Made by a program: the position numbers and the translations under genes
Shown here: positions 16,634 through 23,893 of the stretch, one piece after another
How positions within the stretch are numbered: the first letter of the stretch is position 1
Layout: each line of letters opens with the position of its first letter
The notes under the pieces: model-generated
Told to the model about the DNA's origin: nothing
Database searches by the model: none
What the model saw: the letters and a program-made list of their open reading frames with translations, nothing else
DNA from: Bacteroidales bacterium UBA1208
GTDB lineage: Bacteria; Bacteroidota; Bacteroidia; Bacteroidales; P3
DNA: 33,693 bases
NCBI GenBank assembly: GCA_002309955.1
Contig: DBXQ01000042.1
Location: 13,119-46,811, forward strand
Reading direction: 5' to 3'

Positions 16634-17734
16634 ATGGCTACTGAAGACAATAAATTATACAGCAATTTCGACTATGATTCGGCCTTAAGTGTGCAACAAG
16701 GTGTGAAACAGCCTGAGCAAGTGAGTAATAGCTATCTTGATAGGGTTCGTGCCCGTCGTCGGGAGGAGCCGAGTGTAGATGATTTGGTAGGAGGGATTCT
16801 GAGGGGTGAGCGTACTATGCTTAGTCGCGCCATTACGTTGGTAGAGAGTTCGCTGCATGCCCACCAACAGAAAGCACAGCAGGTGATTGAGCGTTGTTTG
16901 CCTTATTCGGGTAAGTCGGTGCGGCTGGGCATCACGGGTGTGCCGGGTGCGGGCAAGAGCACCATTATCGAAGCGTTGGGCAAATATCTCACCGCCCACA
17001 ACCAAAAGGTGGCGGTGCTGGCCATCGACCCCAGCAGTGAACGCAGCAAAGGCAGTATCTTGGGCGATAAAACCCGTATGGAAGAGCTTTCGGTCGACCC
17101 GAATGCCTTTATCCGTCCTTCGCCTTCGGCCGGCTCGTTGGGCGGTGTGGCGCGCAAGACCCGCGAGATTATTGTTCTCTGCGAGGCTGCGGGCTTCGAC
17201 GTGGTGATAGTGGAGACTGTGGGTGTGGGACAGTCGGAGGTGGCGGCACATTCGATGGTCGACTTTTTCCTGTTGTTGCAGTTGGCCAACACCGGCGACG
17301 AGTTGCAGGGCATCAAGCGCGGCATCATGGAGATGGCCGACATGATTGCCATCAACAAGTGCGACATCGACCAGATGAAAGCTGAGTTGGCGGCCACTCA
17401 ATTCCGCAATGCACTGCATCTTTTCCCCATGCCCGATTCGCAGTGGATGGTGAAGGTGATGCTCTGTTCGGCGTATACGCATCAGGGGGTGCAGGATTTG
17501 TGGAACAATGTGATGGAATATGTCACTTTCACTAAGGCGAACGGTTATTTCTACCACAAGCGTCAACAGCAGAATCTACGCATACTCAACGAGACGATAG
17601 AGAACGGCTTGCGCGACCGTTTCTACAACGCTCCCGGCATGGAGGAGCGTCTGGCGCAGGTGAGCAAGGATATTCTGGAAAACAAGATAAGCGCCTATGC
17701 CGCTGCCGATATGCTGCTTGACAGCGTCCGATAG
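16634..17734 (+). CDS. meaB: MeaB/ArgK-type GTPase, chaperone of methylmalonyl-CoA mutase
   Basis: A 366-residue cytoplasmic G3E-family GTPase. It loads and protects the adenosylcobalamin cofactor of methylmalonyl-CoA mutase. The Walker A motif 'GVPGAGKS' lies at residues 102-109. The 'VLAIDPSSERSKGSILGDKTRM' block follows, with 'IVETVGVGQSE' (switch/Walker B region) and 'INKCDID' (an NKxD-like base-recognition motif). About 55 residues precede the conserved core, longer than in many homologues. The mutase genes are not in this window, so the partner is encoded elsewhere. hemW follows only 3 nt after its stop, so the two are probably co-transcribed. I see no consensus promoter in the A/T-rich 140 nt upstream. 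Confidence 0.93.
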   Translation: MATEDNKLYSNFDYDSALSVQQGVKQPEQVSNSYLDRVRARRREEPSVDDLVGGILRGERTMLSRAITLVESSLHAHQQKAQQVIERCLPYSGKSVRLGITGVPGAGKSTIIEALGKYLTAHNQKVAVLAIDPSSERSKGSILGDKTRMEELSVDPNAFIRPSPSAGSLGGVARKTREIIVLCEAAGFDVVIVETVGVGQSEVAAHSMVDFFLLLQLANTGDELQGIKRGIMEMADMIAINKCDIDQMKAELAATQFRNALHLFPMPDSQWMVKVMLCSAYTHQGVQDLWNNVMEYVTFTKANGYFYHKRQQQNLRILNETIENGLRDRFYNAPGMEERLAQVSKDILENKISAYAAADMLLDSVR

Positions 17735-17737
17735 GCT

Positions 17738-18844
17738 ATGATTTATCTGCATATCCCTTTCTGCCACAGGAAGTGCACGTATTGTGCGTTCTATTCGGTG
17801 GTGACCTCGCATGAGAAACAGACTTATGTGGATGCGCTTTGCCGTGAGCTGGCCATGCGCCGCCATACGGTGGGTCATGCGGTGCGAACCGTTTATTTTG
17901 GCGGAGGAACCCCCTCGCTGCTTACTGTCGCCCAGTTGGGACGGATTGTGGATTGTCTCAGTGCGAACTACGATGTTTCGCAGGTGGAGGAAACCACCCT
18001 CGAGGCCAATCCGGAAGACCTTACAGCGCAATACCTTTCTGAATTGAAGAGTGTAGGATTCTTCAACCGGTTGAGCATCGGGGTGCAGTCGTTCAGCGAC
18101 GGGGATTTGCGGATGCTGAACCGCAGGCACAATGCGGCACAGGCTGTCGAAGCGGTGGAGAATGCTGTTGCGGCAGGGTTCGGCAATGTGAGCATTGACT
18201 TGATATATGGCTTGCCGGGGCAGAGCGTGGGGGCTTGGCGCAGCAATCTGGAGTGTGTTTCCAAACTGCCGGTGACGCATTTGTCGGCTTATGCCTTGAC
18301 GATTGAGCCGGAGACGATTCTTGCCAAGCAGGTGGAGCGGGGACGCATAGTGCCCGCCGGCGAGGATGAGGTGTTGGAACACTATCGGGTGATGCTGAAA
18401 TGGGCAGCGGAGAACGGTTTTGCGCAATATGAGATTTCCAATTTCTGCCGACCGGGGTTCAAGGCACGGCACAACAGCCGCTATTGGGACAGGACACCCT
18501 ATTTGGGGGTGGGAGCTGCAGCCCACTCGTTCGATGGGGAATACCGCCGTTGGAATGTGGCCGATGTGAAGCAGTATGTGGAGAGTGCCGCGGCGGGACA
18601 TATTGCCCACGAAGAGGAGCAGCTGGGACTGAAAGATGCACACAATGAATATCTGATGACTGCATTGCGAACAGTGGAGGGAATTGCGAAGAACAAGGTG
18701 GCTGCGCCTTTTGCAGCGCGGTTGGCGAAGGAGGTGCAACGCTTCATCGCCGCCGGGCTGATAGAGGAGACCCCGACGCACTACCGCCCCACAGCCGAAG
18801 GCCTGCTGCACGCCGACGGCATGGCAGCAGAGCTGTTTATATAG
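17738..18844 (+). CDS. hemW: HemW-type radical SAM heme chaperone
   Basis: A 368-residue radical SAM protein, formerly called oxygen-independent coproporphyrinogen III oxidase-like. The [4Fe-4S]/SAM motif C9-x3-C13-x2-C16 ('CHRKCTYC') follows the family start 'IYLHIPFC'. 'YFGGGTPSLL' and 'EANPEDLT' are further HemN/HemW blocks, as are 'RLSIGVQSF' and 'DLIYGLPGQ'. Near the C-terminus a winged-helix HemN_C-like part is present ('EYLMTALRTVEGI'). HemW binds heme and delivers it to respiratory enzymes; it lacks the extended N-terminus of true HemN. It follows meaB by 3 nt. Confidence 0.92.
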   Translation: MIYLHIPFCHRKCTYCAFYSVVTSHEKQTYVDALCRELAMRRHTVGHAVRTVYFGGGTPSLLTVAQLGRIVDCLSANYDVSQVEETTLEANPEDLTAQYLSELKSVGFFNRLSIGVQSFSDGDLRMLNRRHNAAQAVEAVENAVAAGFGNVSIDLIYGLPGQSVGAWRSNLECVSKLPVTHLSAYALTIEPETILAKQVERGRIVPAGEDEVLEHYRVMLKWAAENGFAQYEISNFCRPGFKARHNSRYWDRTPYLGVGAAAHSFDGEYRRWNVADVKQYVESAAAGHIAHEEEQLGLKDAHNEYLMTALRTVEGIAKNKVAAPFAARLAKEVQRFIAAGLIEETPTHYRPTAEGLLHADGMAAELFI

Positions 18845-19055
18845 GCTGGTGATGGTATTGACAGCTTGAAAAGCGGCAGAGGGTTTTGTTTGAGGCTTTG
18901 GTTATGGCTGATGGTTTTGAGATTGTGTCCCATTGGAACGCATTTTTTTCGAGGGTACAGTTCTCAGACTGCATTTCGTGGCTGGGGAGAAAGCCGCTCT
19001 TTATAAAACTGAAGAGAATTTTTTTTCTGAAAATAGATATTTGAGAAAAAAGTTG

Positions 19056-19063
19056 TATCTTTG
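19056..19063 (+). promoter_or_regulatory. Putative promoter (-7 box) of the lipoprotein locus
   Basis: TATCTTTG followed by CACC is a very typical Bacteroidota -7 element. A TTTG lies too close upstream (12-nt gap) and no TTG lies at 19 nt, so the -33 part is weak. If used, transcription starts near 19070 and the leader before the lipoprotein gene is about 665 nt long. Confidence 0.6.
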
Positions 19064-19070
19064 CACCATG

Positions 19071-19089
19071 TTTAGCGAGAGAAGCTAAA
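19071..19089 (+). repeat. Leader hairpin 1
   Basis: TTTAGC and GCTAAA pair perfectly around the 7-nt loop gagagaa. It would be the first structure at the 5' end of an RNA started from the 19056 promoter. There is no T-run after it. Confidence 0.5.
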
Positions 19090-19128
19090 CTGTATTTTAT
19101 TGAATAAAGGAGCGTTATGCTTGTCTTG

Positions 19129-19250
19129 TAAGAGAAAATGTGAGAAGTTTTCTGCTTAAAATGTACAAGAAGAGTATACGGTTCCACGCTATTAGCGTGT
19201 TGCTGTTGCTGCATCTTTTACATTTGGGTCTTTCTCACAACCTTCTCTTA
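19129..19250. repeat. Nested inverted repeat flanking a promoter-like element
   Basis: Left arm 19129-19146 (TAAGAGAA, AA, TGTGAGAA) and right arm 19232-19250 (TTCTCACA, ACC, TTCTCTTA) are inverted copies: two perfect 8-bp blocks separated by 2 or 3 nt. The enclosed 85 nt contain a 6-bp hairpin (cacgct-att-agcgtg, 19185-19199) and TACATTTG at 19219-19226. That box fits the -7 consensus and has a TTG 16 nt upstream. The arms could be recombination sites of an invertible promoter or the stem of a structured leader RNA. Confidence 0.55.
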
Positions 19251-19292
19251 GAATGTGTAGCATATTCAGTGCCACGCTTTCTTTTTTGTTAA
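19161..19292 (+). CDS. Possible 43-residue hydrophobic leader peptide
   Basis: An ATG-started frame of 43 codons inside the leader. It has a basic N-terminus (MYKKSIRFH) followed by a strongly hydrophobic stretch rich in Leu and His ('SVLLLLHLLHLGLS'). That resembles a signal or membrane peptide. The frame runs through the right arm of the nested inverted repeat and ends in the following palindrome. It could be a small membrane peptide, a translated leader controlling downstream expression, or chance. I do not recognise it. Confidence 0.25.
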   Translation: MYKKSIRFHAISVLLLLHLLHLGLSHNLLLECVAYSVPRFLFC

Positions 19293-19317
19293 TTAATTAA
19301 CTGCTTTGTTGGCACTG
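19267..19317 (+). repeat. Leader hairpin 3 with internal palindrome
   Basis: CAGTGCCA (19267-19274) and TGGCACTG (19310-19317) form a perfect 8-bp stem. The loop contains the perfect 14-nt palindrome gttaattaattaac (19288-19301). No T-run follows, so it is not a terminator. Confidence 0.6.
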
Positions 19318-19369
19318 TGAAGCGAAAAAACGATGCCAATGGTGAGATAATAACATATTGATTAGTAGT

Positions 19370-19438
19370 ATGAAAAACAAAATCTCGTTATTGCTTCTGC
19401 AAGCGAGTGCTATTGCCAATAGCTGTTATGGAATGTAA
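19370..19438 (+). CDS. Possible 22-residue leader peptide
   Basis: A 22-codon frame, MKNKISLLLLQASAIANSCY..., located between leader hairpin 3 and the 56-residue gene. It resembles the start of a signal peptide but stops at once. A 6-bp hairpin (gctatt-gcc-aatagc, 19409-19423) overlaps its 3' half. It may be a translated leader, a truncated gene start or chance. Confidence 0.22.
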   Translation: MKNKISLLLLQASAIANSCYGM

Positions 19439-19487
19439 TTTTTAGTGTAAAATAAAAAAAAACAAAACAAAATTAAACAAAAAACCA

Positions 19488-19658
19488 ATGAAAAAAGAAT
19501 ACAAACAACCAAAAATCACGAAAGTGGAATTCAGGACAGAAGTGGGTGTTGATGGTTCTATCACACAAACAAGCACTGAAACGTGGGAGGCAACATCGGT
19601 TCCCGGTGACGGTACCCAGCAGTACAGCTATAGAACAGAAGGCGGAGGATTCTTTTAA
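19488..19658 (+). CDS. 56-residue peptide upstream of the fimbrillin-like lipoprotein
   Basis: The ATG follows a long A-rich stretch (19448-19487), typical of good translation initiation in Bacteroidota. The N-terminus 'MKKEYKQPKITKVEFRTE' fits the K-x-Y-x-x-P-x-(I/V)-x-x-VE pattern of many unassigned small Bacteroidales proteins (from memory). The rest is rich in Thr, Ser and Gly, has no cysteine, and ends 'EGGGFF'. There is no signal peptide or membrane segment. It ends 76 nt before the lipoprotein gene and is very likely co-transcribed with it. It could be a modified or secreted peptide precursor, or a small partner of the lipoprotein. No modification enzyme lies next to it. Confidence 0.65.
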   Translation: MKKEYKQPKITKVEFRTEVGVDGSITQTSTETWEATSVPGDGTQQYSYRTEGGGFF

Positions 19659-19734
19659 TCGATAATCCCTTCCGAAAAAACAAGCAATTATAATATATTA
19701 TATAGAACAAATAAATAAGATAATAAGTTAAGTG

Positions 19735-21723
19735 ATGAAAAGAAGATATTTAATGTTAGGCATCATGGTGGCATTGCTGGCCACGACAGGATGCAAGAAA
19801 GAGCAGACTGGGGAAAAGGTGCCGATGACGTTCACCGTGTATATGGAGGGTCATGGCAGCAAGGATGCAAAGGTTCATTTGGATGCCAACTGGAAGCCCT
19901 GTTGGGATGCCGATGACGTTATCCAAATCAACGATGGAAATGGTACTGTCACTCCGAACGCTGACAATCCGACAAGGGGATTGTTCACAGCCGATATAAC
20001 CCCAGATGAGACTCCCTATTGTGCCGTATATCCTGCAGGGCTTGTGAATGGTGATGTTACAAGCCAGCCCACCATAGATCTTCCACGAGTTCAAGTGTAC
20101 GAGACCGATGGCAACGGGGTTCAGAAAATCAACGCTCCGATGGCTGCTTATAATCCACAAAACCCAGTGCTTGAGTTTAAAAACTTATGCGGTTTGTTGG
20201 AGATAACCGTTACCAACGACAAGGCTTGGGATATGGTATTAGACTCTATTCGTGTTGAGGCTTCATCAGCAAATCTTTGCGGCAAGGTGGTATACAGTCT
20301 GAGTGGAAACAATCCTTCACTGGTCAGTTTTGCAGGAGACAACAAGATGGTTGTCAGTCTTGCTGGAGCAGAGGTTGGGACTAATCAGTATGCCAGTATG
20401 AACGAACGAATTAATAGTAATAAAGTCCATTCGCAGGCACCTGTCACGACTGGAGGGAAAACCTCTGAAAAGTATTATGTCACCCTGCCTCCTGTAGCCC
20501 AGACTGCCGGAAATGTGTTTACAATCCGTGTGTTTTCGCATCCTATCTTCAATCGGGCTACCAATTCGACGGTAACATTTGCTGAAGAGGAGGAGGATGA
20601 GGTTCACATCGTTTATTCGAGAACATCGAACAGCAGTGCCGGTTACATTTTGCGTAATGAAATTGTCCCGGTTGCGATGGGTCTCAGTGAGGCAAACATT
20701 CTGTTTACAAGCATGAAGGCATTTTCCGTAAGTGAAAATACGCAGGTGTGTTTCTCGCGCGGATATACACAGTACAATATTAATACCCACAATTGGCGTT
20801 TTGCTCCCCGCCAGTGGTCATTCTTGAATCAGTCAACTCCAAATTATCACGCGGGTCACTTCTCCTTTGATGGTGGGACTCATGTGAATCCGACTGGATG
20901 GATTGAATATTTTGGCTGGGCCACAGGCGACGACCCGACACGCGGGAATATCGCTTCGGAAATGGCACCAAATCCAACCTTCAACAACAGGGAATTGACA
21001 GGAAACTTGCGGTACAGAGACTGGGGTGTGAATTTCACCAATACCGGTGCCACGTGGTTTACGCCTTCGCAGAGTGAGTACCACTATGTGTTTAAAGACC
21101 GTACCAGTTCGACTATGAATGACGGCGTTATGGGCACTCATACATACAAGTTTGGTTGGGCTACCATCAATTATAGCTCTGGAAATTCATGGGGAGAGAG
21201 TAATAGCTGGACTGGTCCGGTTTATGGTGTTATCTTGATTCCTGACGGAGTTAATCCCATGCGCTTTTTCCAAGAGAAAGGGGCAAAACGCTTGAACCTT
21301 TCAGAATTCAAGTCGAACGAGGAGGCGATGGGGGATGCGAACAATAACAAATACAGGAATGACAATATTTATACGCAGGAGCAGTTTGAGTATCTCGAAG
21401 CTCATGGCTGTATATTCTTCCCATGTATTGGACACATTAGACTGGAGGCTGTGTTAGTAGTACCATTCTATGAATTAAAGAATGAGGTTGATAATGGTGG
21501 AAGACTCAATCCTCCCGATGTCCGTATATGGTCTCGTACATATGACTCAGATCATCTTAATCAAGGGTATGAGGCATTATTTGATTCAGGTAATCCCAAT
21601 AGCTTAACTCAACAGGATACCAGAAATGTCTTGGATGCATCCGACTTGGCATGCGACCTGCATTGTGTGCGTTTAGTCTGCAATTATGGAACTCCTTATA
21701 TTTGGGATCCCGACCAGATGTAA
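19735..21723 (+). CDS. Fimbrillin-like lipoprotein with paralogous-domain-like C-terminus
   Basis: This is a 662-residue predicted outer-surface lipoprotein. The ATG at 19735 is preferred over the adjoining GTG. The lipobox 'LATTGC' puts the acylated cysteine at residue 20, followed by KKEQ. Residues of about 25-320 have the features of fimbrillin-like proteins: 'MTFTVYMEG', a 'WDADDVIQI' block, 'LFTADITPDETPYCAVYPAG', and 'LEFKNLCGLLEITV'. From about residue 330, 'FSVSENTQVCFSRGYTQYN', 'WRFAPRQWSF', 'GWIEYFGW' and 'TPSQSEYHYVF' match a C-terminal module I recall from many Bacteroidales surface proteins related to the Fibrobacter major paralogous domain. It probably serves as an adhesin or fimbria-associated component. 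It is followed by a strong terminator. Confidence 0.78.
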   Translation: MKRRYLMLGIMVALLATTGCKKEQTGEKVPMTFTVYMEGHGSKDAKVHLDANWKPCWDADDVIQINDGNGTVTPNADNPTRGLFTADITPDETPYCAVYPAGLVNGDVTSQPTIDLPRVQVYETDGNGVQKINAPMAAYNPQNPVLEFKNLCGLLEITVTNDKAWDMVLDSIRVEASSANLCGKVVYSLSGNNPSLVSFAGDNKMVVSLAGAEVGTNQYASMNERINSNKVHSQAPVTTGGKTSEKYYVTLPPVAQTAGNVFTIRVFSHPIFNRATNSTVTFAEEEEDEVHIVYSRTSNSSAGYILRNEIVPVAMGLSEANILFTSMKAFSVSENTQVCFSRGYTQYNINTHNWRFAPRQWSFLNQSTPNYHAGHFSFDGGTHVNPTGWIEYFGWATGDDPTRGNIASEMAPNPTFNNRELTGNLRYRDWGVNFTNTGATWFTPSQSEYHYVFKDRTSSTMNDGVMGTHTYKFGWATINYSSGNSWGESNSWTGPVYGVILIPDGVNPMRFFQEKGAKRLNLSEFKSNEEAMGDANNNKYRNDNIYTQEQFEYLEAHGCIFFPCIGHIRLEAVLVVPFYELKNEVDNGGRLNPPDVRIWSRTYDSDHLNQGYEALFDSGNPNSLTQQDTRNVLDASDLACDLHCVRLVCNYGTPYIWDPDQM

Positions 21724-21819
21724 TAAAAATGGCTGGATAAAATTTTTATAAGAGTCACATGTCTCTTTTTCCGATTTTGTTTTTATGACAACACTGTCAT
21801 TAAAATGATCGAGTGACTG

Positions 21820-21855
21820 GAAGTGGCCGCCGTGATGGCGGCTGCTTCTTTTTTT
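21820..21855 (+). terminator. Strong intrinsic terminator of the lipoprotein locus
   Basis: gaagtggccgcc (21820-21831) and ggcggctgcttc (21837-21848) form a 12-bp stem with two G-U wobbles and a 5-nt loop, followed by seven T. The T-run overlaps the stop codon of the convergent anmK gene. Confidence 0.9.
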
Positions 21856-22906
21856 AAATGAGAGAGAGGCCGGCGATGTCGCCGCCGCAGTTGTCGTGGC
21901 GTGCACCAGTGACGCTGCCGAGGCAGTTGTTTTTCTTGTTGAGGCGCAGGTAGCCAAGAAGGGCGAAGATGATGGCTTCTTTGTAGTCGATGATGTCGTC
22001 GGAGGGGATGGTGATTTTACATCCGGGAATCATGGCCTGCAGGCGGGCGATGAGGTATTTGTTTTTCGCTCCGCCACCGGTGACGAGCATGGTGTTGATG
22101 CTATGGCCTTTGGTGGCCCATGTGATTTGGCGTGCTATGTGTTCGACGGTGGTGGAGAGTTGGTTTTTCGCTGTTTTGGGGTCGGAGGTGAGCAAGGGGA
22201 GGAAATGGGAGACAAACCATTCCTTGCCTAAGGATTTGGGTTGGGGCTGCCGATAGTAGTCGAGTGCGTCGAGACGGGCGAGCAGGGATTTGTCGACGGT
22301 GCCGGTGCGGGCCATTTGTCCGTTGTTGTCGAAGGGTTGGCCGAGGAGGCGCGAAAGATGGTTCAACGCCATGTTGCAGGGGCAGACGTCGAAGGCTATG
22401 CGCGAGCCGTCGGATTGTTCGTAGGAGATGTTGGAGAAGCCGCCGAGGTTGAGACAGGCGTCGTATTGTCCGAAAAGGAGACGGTCGCCAATGGGCACGA
22501 GGGGGGCTCCCTGTCCGCCCATGGCTACGTCGAGGTTTCGGAAGTTGAAGACCACAGGGAGGCCGGTTTCGGCAGCGATGGCATCGCCGTCGCCTATCTG
22601 TGCGGTAAGTCTGAGCGAGGGTTGATGGAAGATGGTGTGGCCGTGGGAGGCTATGGCGTCGCACGGGCCGGGGTGTTCCTGACGGAAACGGTTGACCATT
22701 TGGCCAAGGTAGTGCCCTAATTTGACGTTGATGAGGGCGTATTCGTAGGCGGAGGCTCGCTCGAGGGTGGAGAGTGTGAGTGTCCAGTCGCGGCTGTAGC
22801 TGTAGGTTTCGGCGGCCAAAAGTTGGAAATGGTGTTCGTTTATGTCGCAATAGGCAACATCCAATCCGTCGAGAGAGGTTCCTGACATCAATCCTATTAT
22901 TCTCAT
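21854..22906 (-). CDS. anmK: Anhydro-N-acetylmuramic acid kinase
   Basis: A 350-residue cytoplasmic kinase of the peptidoglycan-recycling pathway. It opens and phosphorylates 1,6-anhydro-MurNAc to MurNAc-6-phosphate. The N-terminal 'GLMSGTSLDGLDVAYCD' is the family's phosphate-binding signature. It is followed by 'ASHGHTIFHQP', 'QIGDGDAIAAETGLPVVFNF', 'LNLGGFSNIS' and 'LVTGGGAKN'. The usual GPGN block appears as 'DVCPCN', a variant I believe is common in Bacteroidota. It starts 51 nt after the SGNH-like gene and is probably the third gene of the MBOAT operon. Its stop codon lies in the T-run of the facing terminator. Confidence 0.94.
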   Translation of the reverse strand: MRIIGLMSGTSLDGLDVAYCDINEHHFQLLAAETYSYSRDWTLTLSTLERASAYEYALINVKLGHYLGQMVNRFRQEHPGPCDAIASHGHTIFHQPSLRLTAQIGDGDAIAAETGLPVVFNFRNLDVAMGGQGAPLVPIGDRLLFGQYDACLNLGGFSNISYEQSDGSRIAFDVCPCNMALNHLSRLLGQPFDNNGQMARTGTVDKSLLARLDALDYYRQPQPKSLGKEWFVSHFLPLLTSDPKTAKNQLSTTVEHIARQITWATKGHSINTMLVTGGGAKNKYLIARLQAMIPGCKITIPSDDIIDYKEAIIFALLGYLRLNKKNNCLGSVTGARHDNCGGDIAGLSLI

Positions 22907-22957
22907 GGTTTTGTTTTTTGGGGTGATGGGTTTTTATGGTTTATAGGGAATCTGGGG

Positions 22958-23890
22958 TTATTGGTTTTCGGGGAGGTCGGCGAGGGCTGCTTTGAGGTCG
23001 ACGACAAAGTCTTGGTTGAAGCGTTCGATGCCGGGCTTGAAGAGGTGGTTGCTGTTGCAGAAATGGACGGTGTCGACAAGGGGGAGGATTTTGTAGCGGT
23101 AGGGGCCGAGGGCTTTCATTTTGTTTTCGAACCATTCGTGGTTTTTGAAGGCTGAGCGGAGCTGGTAGGCATCCTGGACTTCGACCAGGAGGTAGGGGAT
23201 GTTGTGTTTTTTGATAAGGGTGAGACATTGTTTCAGAGCCTCCATTTGGTCGGGTCGGATGACGATGTTGTGGCGTGAATAGCGTTTCCGCTCAAATTCT
23301 TTGGTGTTGATTTCGACGTAGCCACCGGGGATGTATTCGGCTCCGTCGAAGACGCTATCCTCTTTGAAGGATTGGAGGCGGTGGCAGATTTTCTGGTTGT
23401 ATAAGCTATAGAACCAAGTGTTTATGACTTTCATGTTGTTTGTTTTCCAAGCCATCTTGGTGGACTCCCAATTGATGGGGGCGTTGATGAGAAGGTCGAC
23501 GGCACATTCGATGCCGTCGTTTTTCATGATGTCGGGATGGACTTCGAAGACGATAAAGCGGGGGTTGATGCTGTCGAGATAGGTTTTGAGCAGCACGAGG
23601 GTTTGGACGGGAGTCTGGTTGGAGGAGCCCAAGTTGAAACAACAGATGCCTTGGGAGCGATAGAAGCGGGTGTCGAAGGTGCGGTAGCTGTGGGAGGAGC
23701 CGAGGAAAAGAACGTCGACATTGCGGTAGTTGCGGATGTCTTTGATGCGGGAGTTGAGGAATCCGCGGTTGCCCATCTCGGTGCGAGCTGTGCGTATCCA
23801 GCCCCAGTCGCCCAAGAGACATAGTAACAGGAGGTAGGCGGGTAGGGCCACCAAGGAGAAAAGAACCGTGTTGCGTATCAGTTGTCTCAT
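22958..23890 (-). CDS. SGNH-like membrane-anchored protein, partner of the MBOAT acyltransferase
   Basis: A 310-residue protein with one N-terminal membrane anchor (about residues 8-27) and the rest expected outside the inner membrane. 'VLFLGSSHSYRTFDT' (GSSHS at 64-68) looks like the nucleophile block of DltD/AlgJ-type SGNH hydrolases. The C-terminal 'CNSNHLFKPGIERFNQDF' corresponds to the Asp-x-x-His block, but has Asn where Asp is expected. It starts 3 nt after the MBOAT stop. MBOAT/SGNH pairs transfer acetyl groups to polysaccharide or peptidoglycan (alginate AlgI/AlgJ, PatA/PatB), so this is the likely periplasmic half. Substrate unknown; the catalytic substitution leaves activity in doubt. 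Confidence 0.72.
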   Translation of the reverse strand: MRQLIRNTVLFSLVALPAYLLLLCLLGDWGWIRTARTEMGNRGFLNSRIKDIRNYRNVDVLFLGSSHSYRTFDTRFYRSQGICCFNLGSSNQTPVQTLVLLKTYLDSINPRFIVFEVHPDIMKNDGIECAVDLLINAPINWESTKMAWKTNNMKVINTWFYSLYNQKICHRLQSFKEDSVFDGAEYIPGGYVEINTKEFERKRYSRHNIVIRPDQMEALKQCLTLIKKHNIPYLLVEVQDAYQLRSAFKNHEWFENKMKALGPYRYKILPLVDTVHFCNSNHLFKPGIERFNQDFVVDLKAALADLPENQ

Positions 23891-23893
23891 TTT

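Noticed and set aside
16685..17566. 293-codon frame antisense to meaB
   Set aside because: Shadow of a clearly conserved GTPase gene.
17576..18811. Long antisense frame of 411 codons opposite hemW
   Set aside because: It is a shadow of the hemW coding frame; composition rich in His, Arg and Leu and no family features.
18837..19214. 125-codon minus-strand frame in the lipoprotein leader
   Set aside because: Low-complexity composition, no family features, and it runs against the promoter and leader stems.
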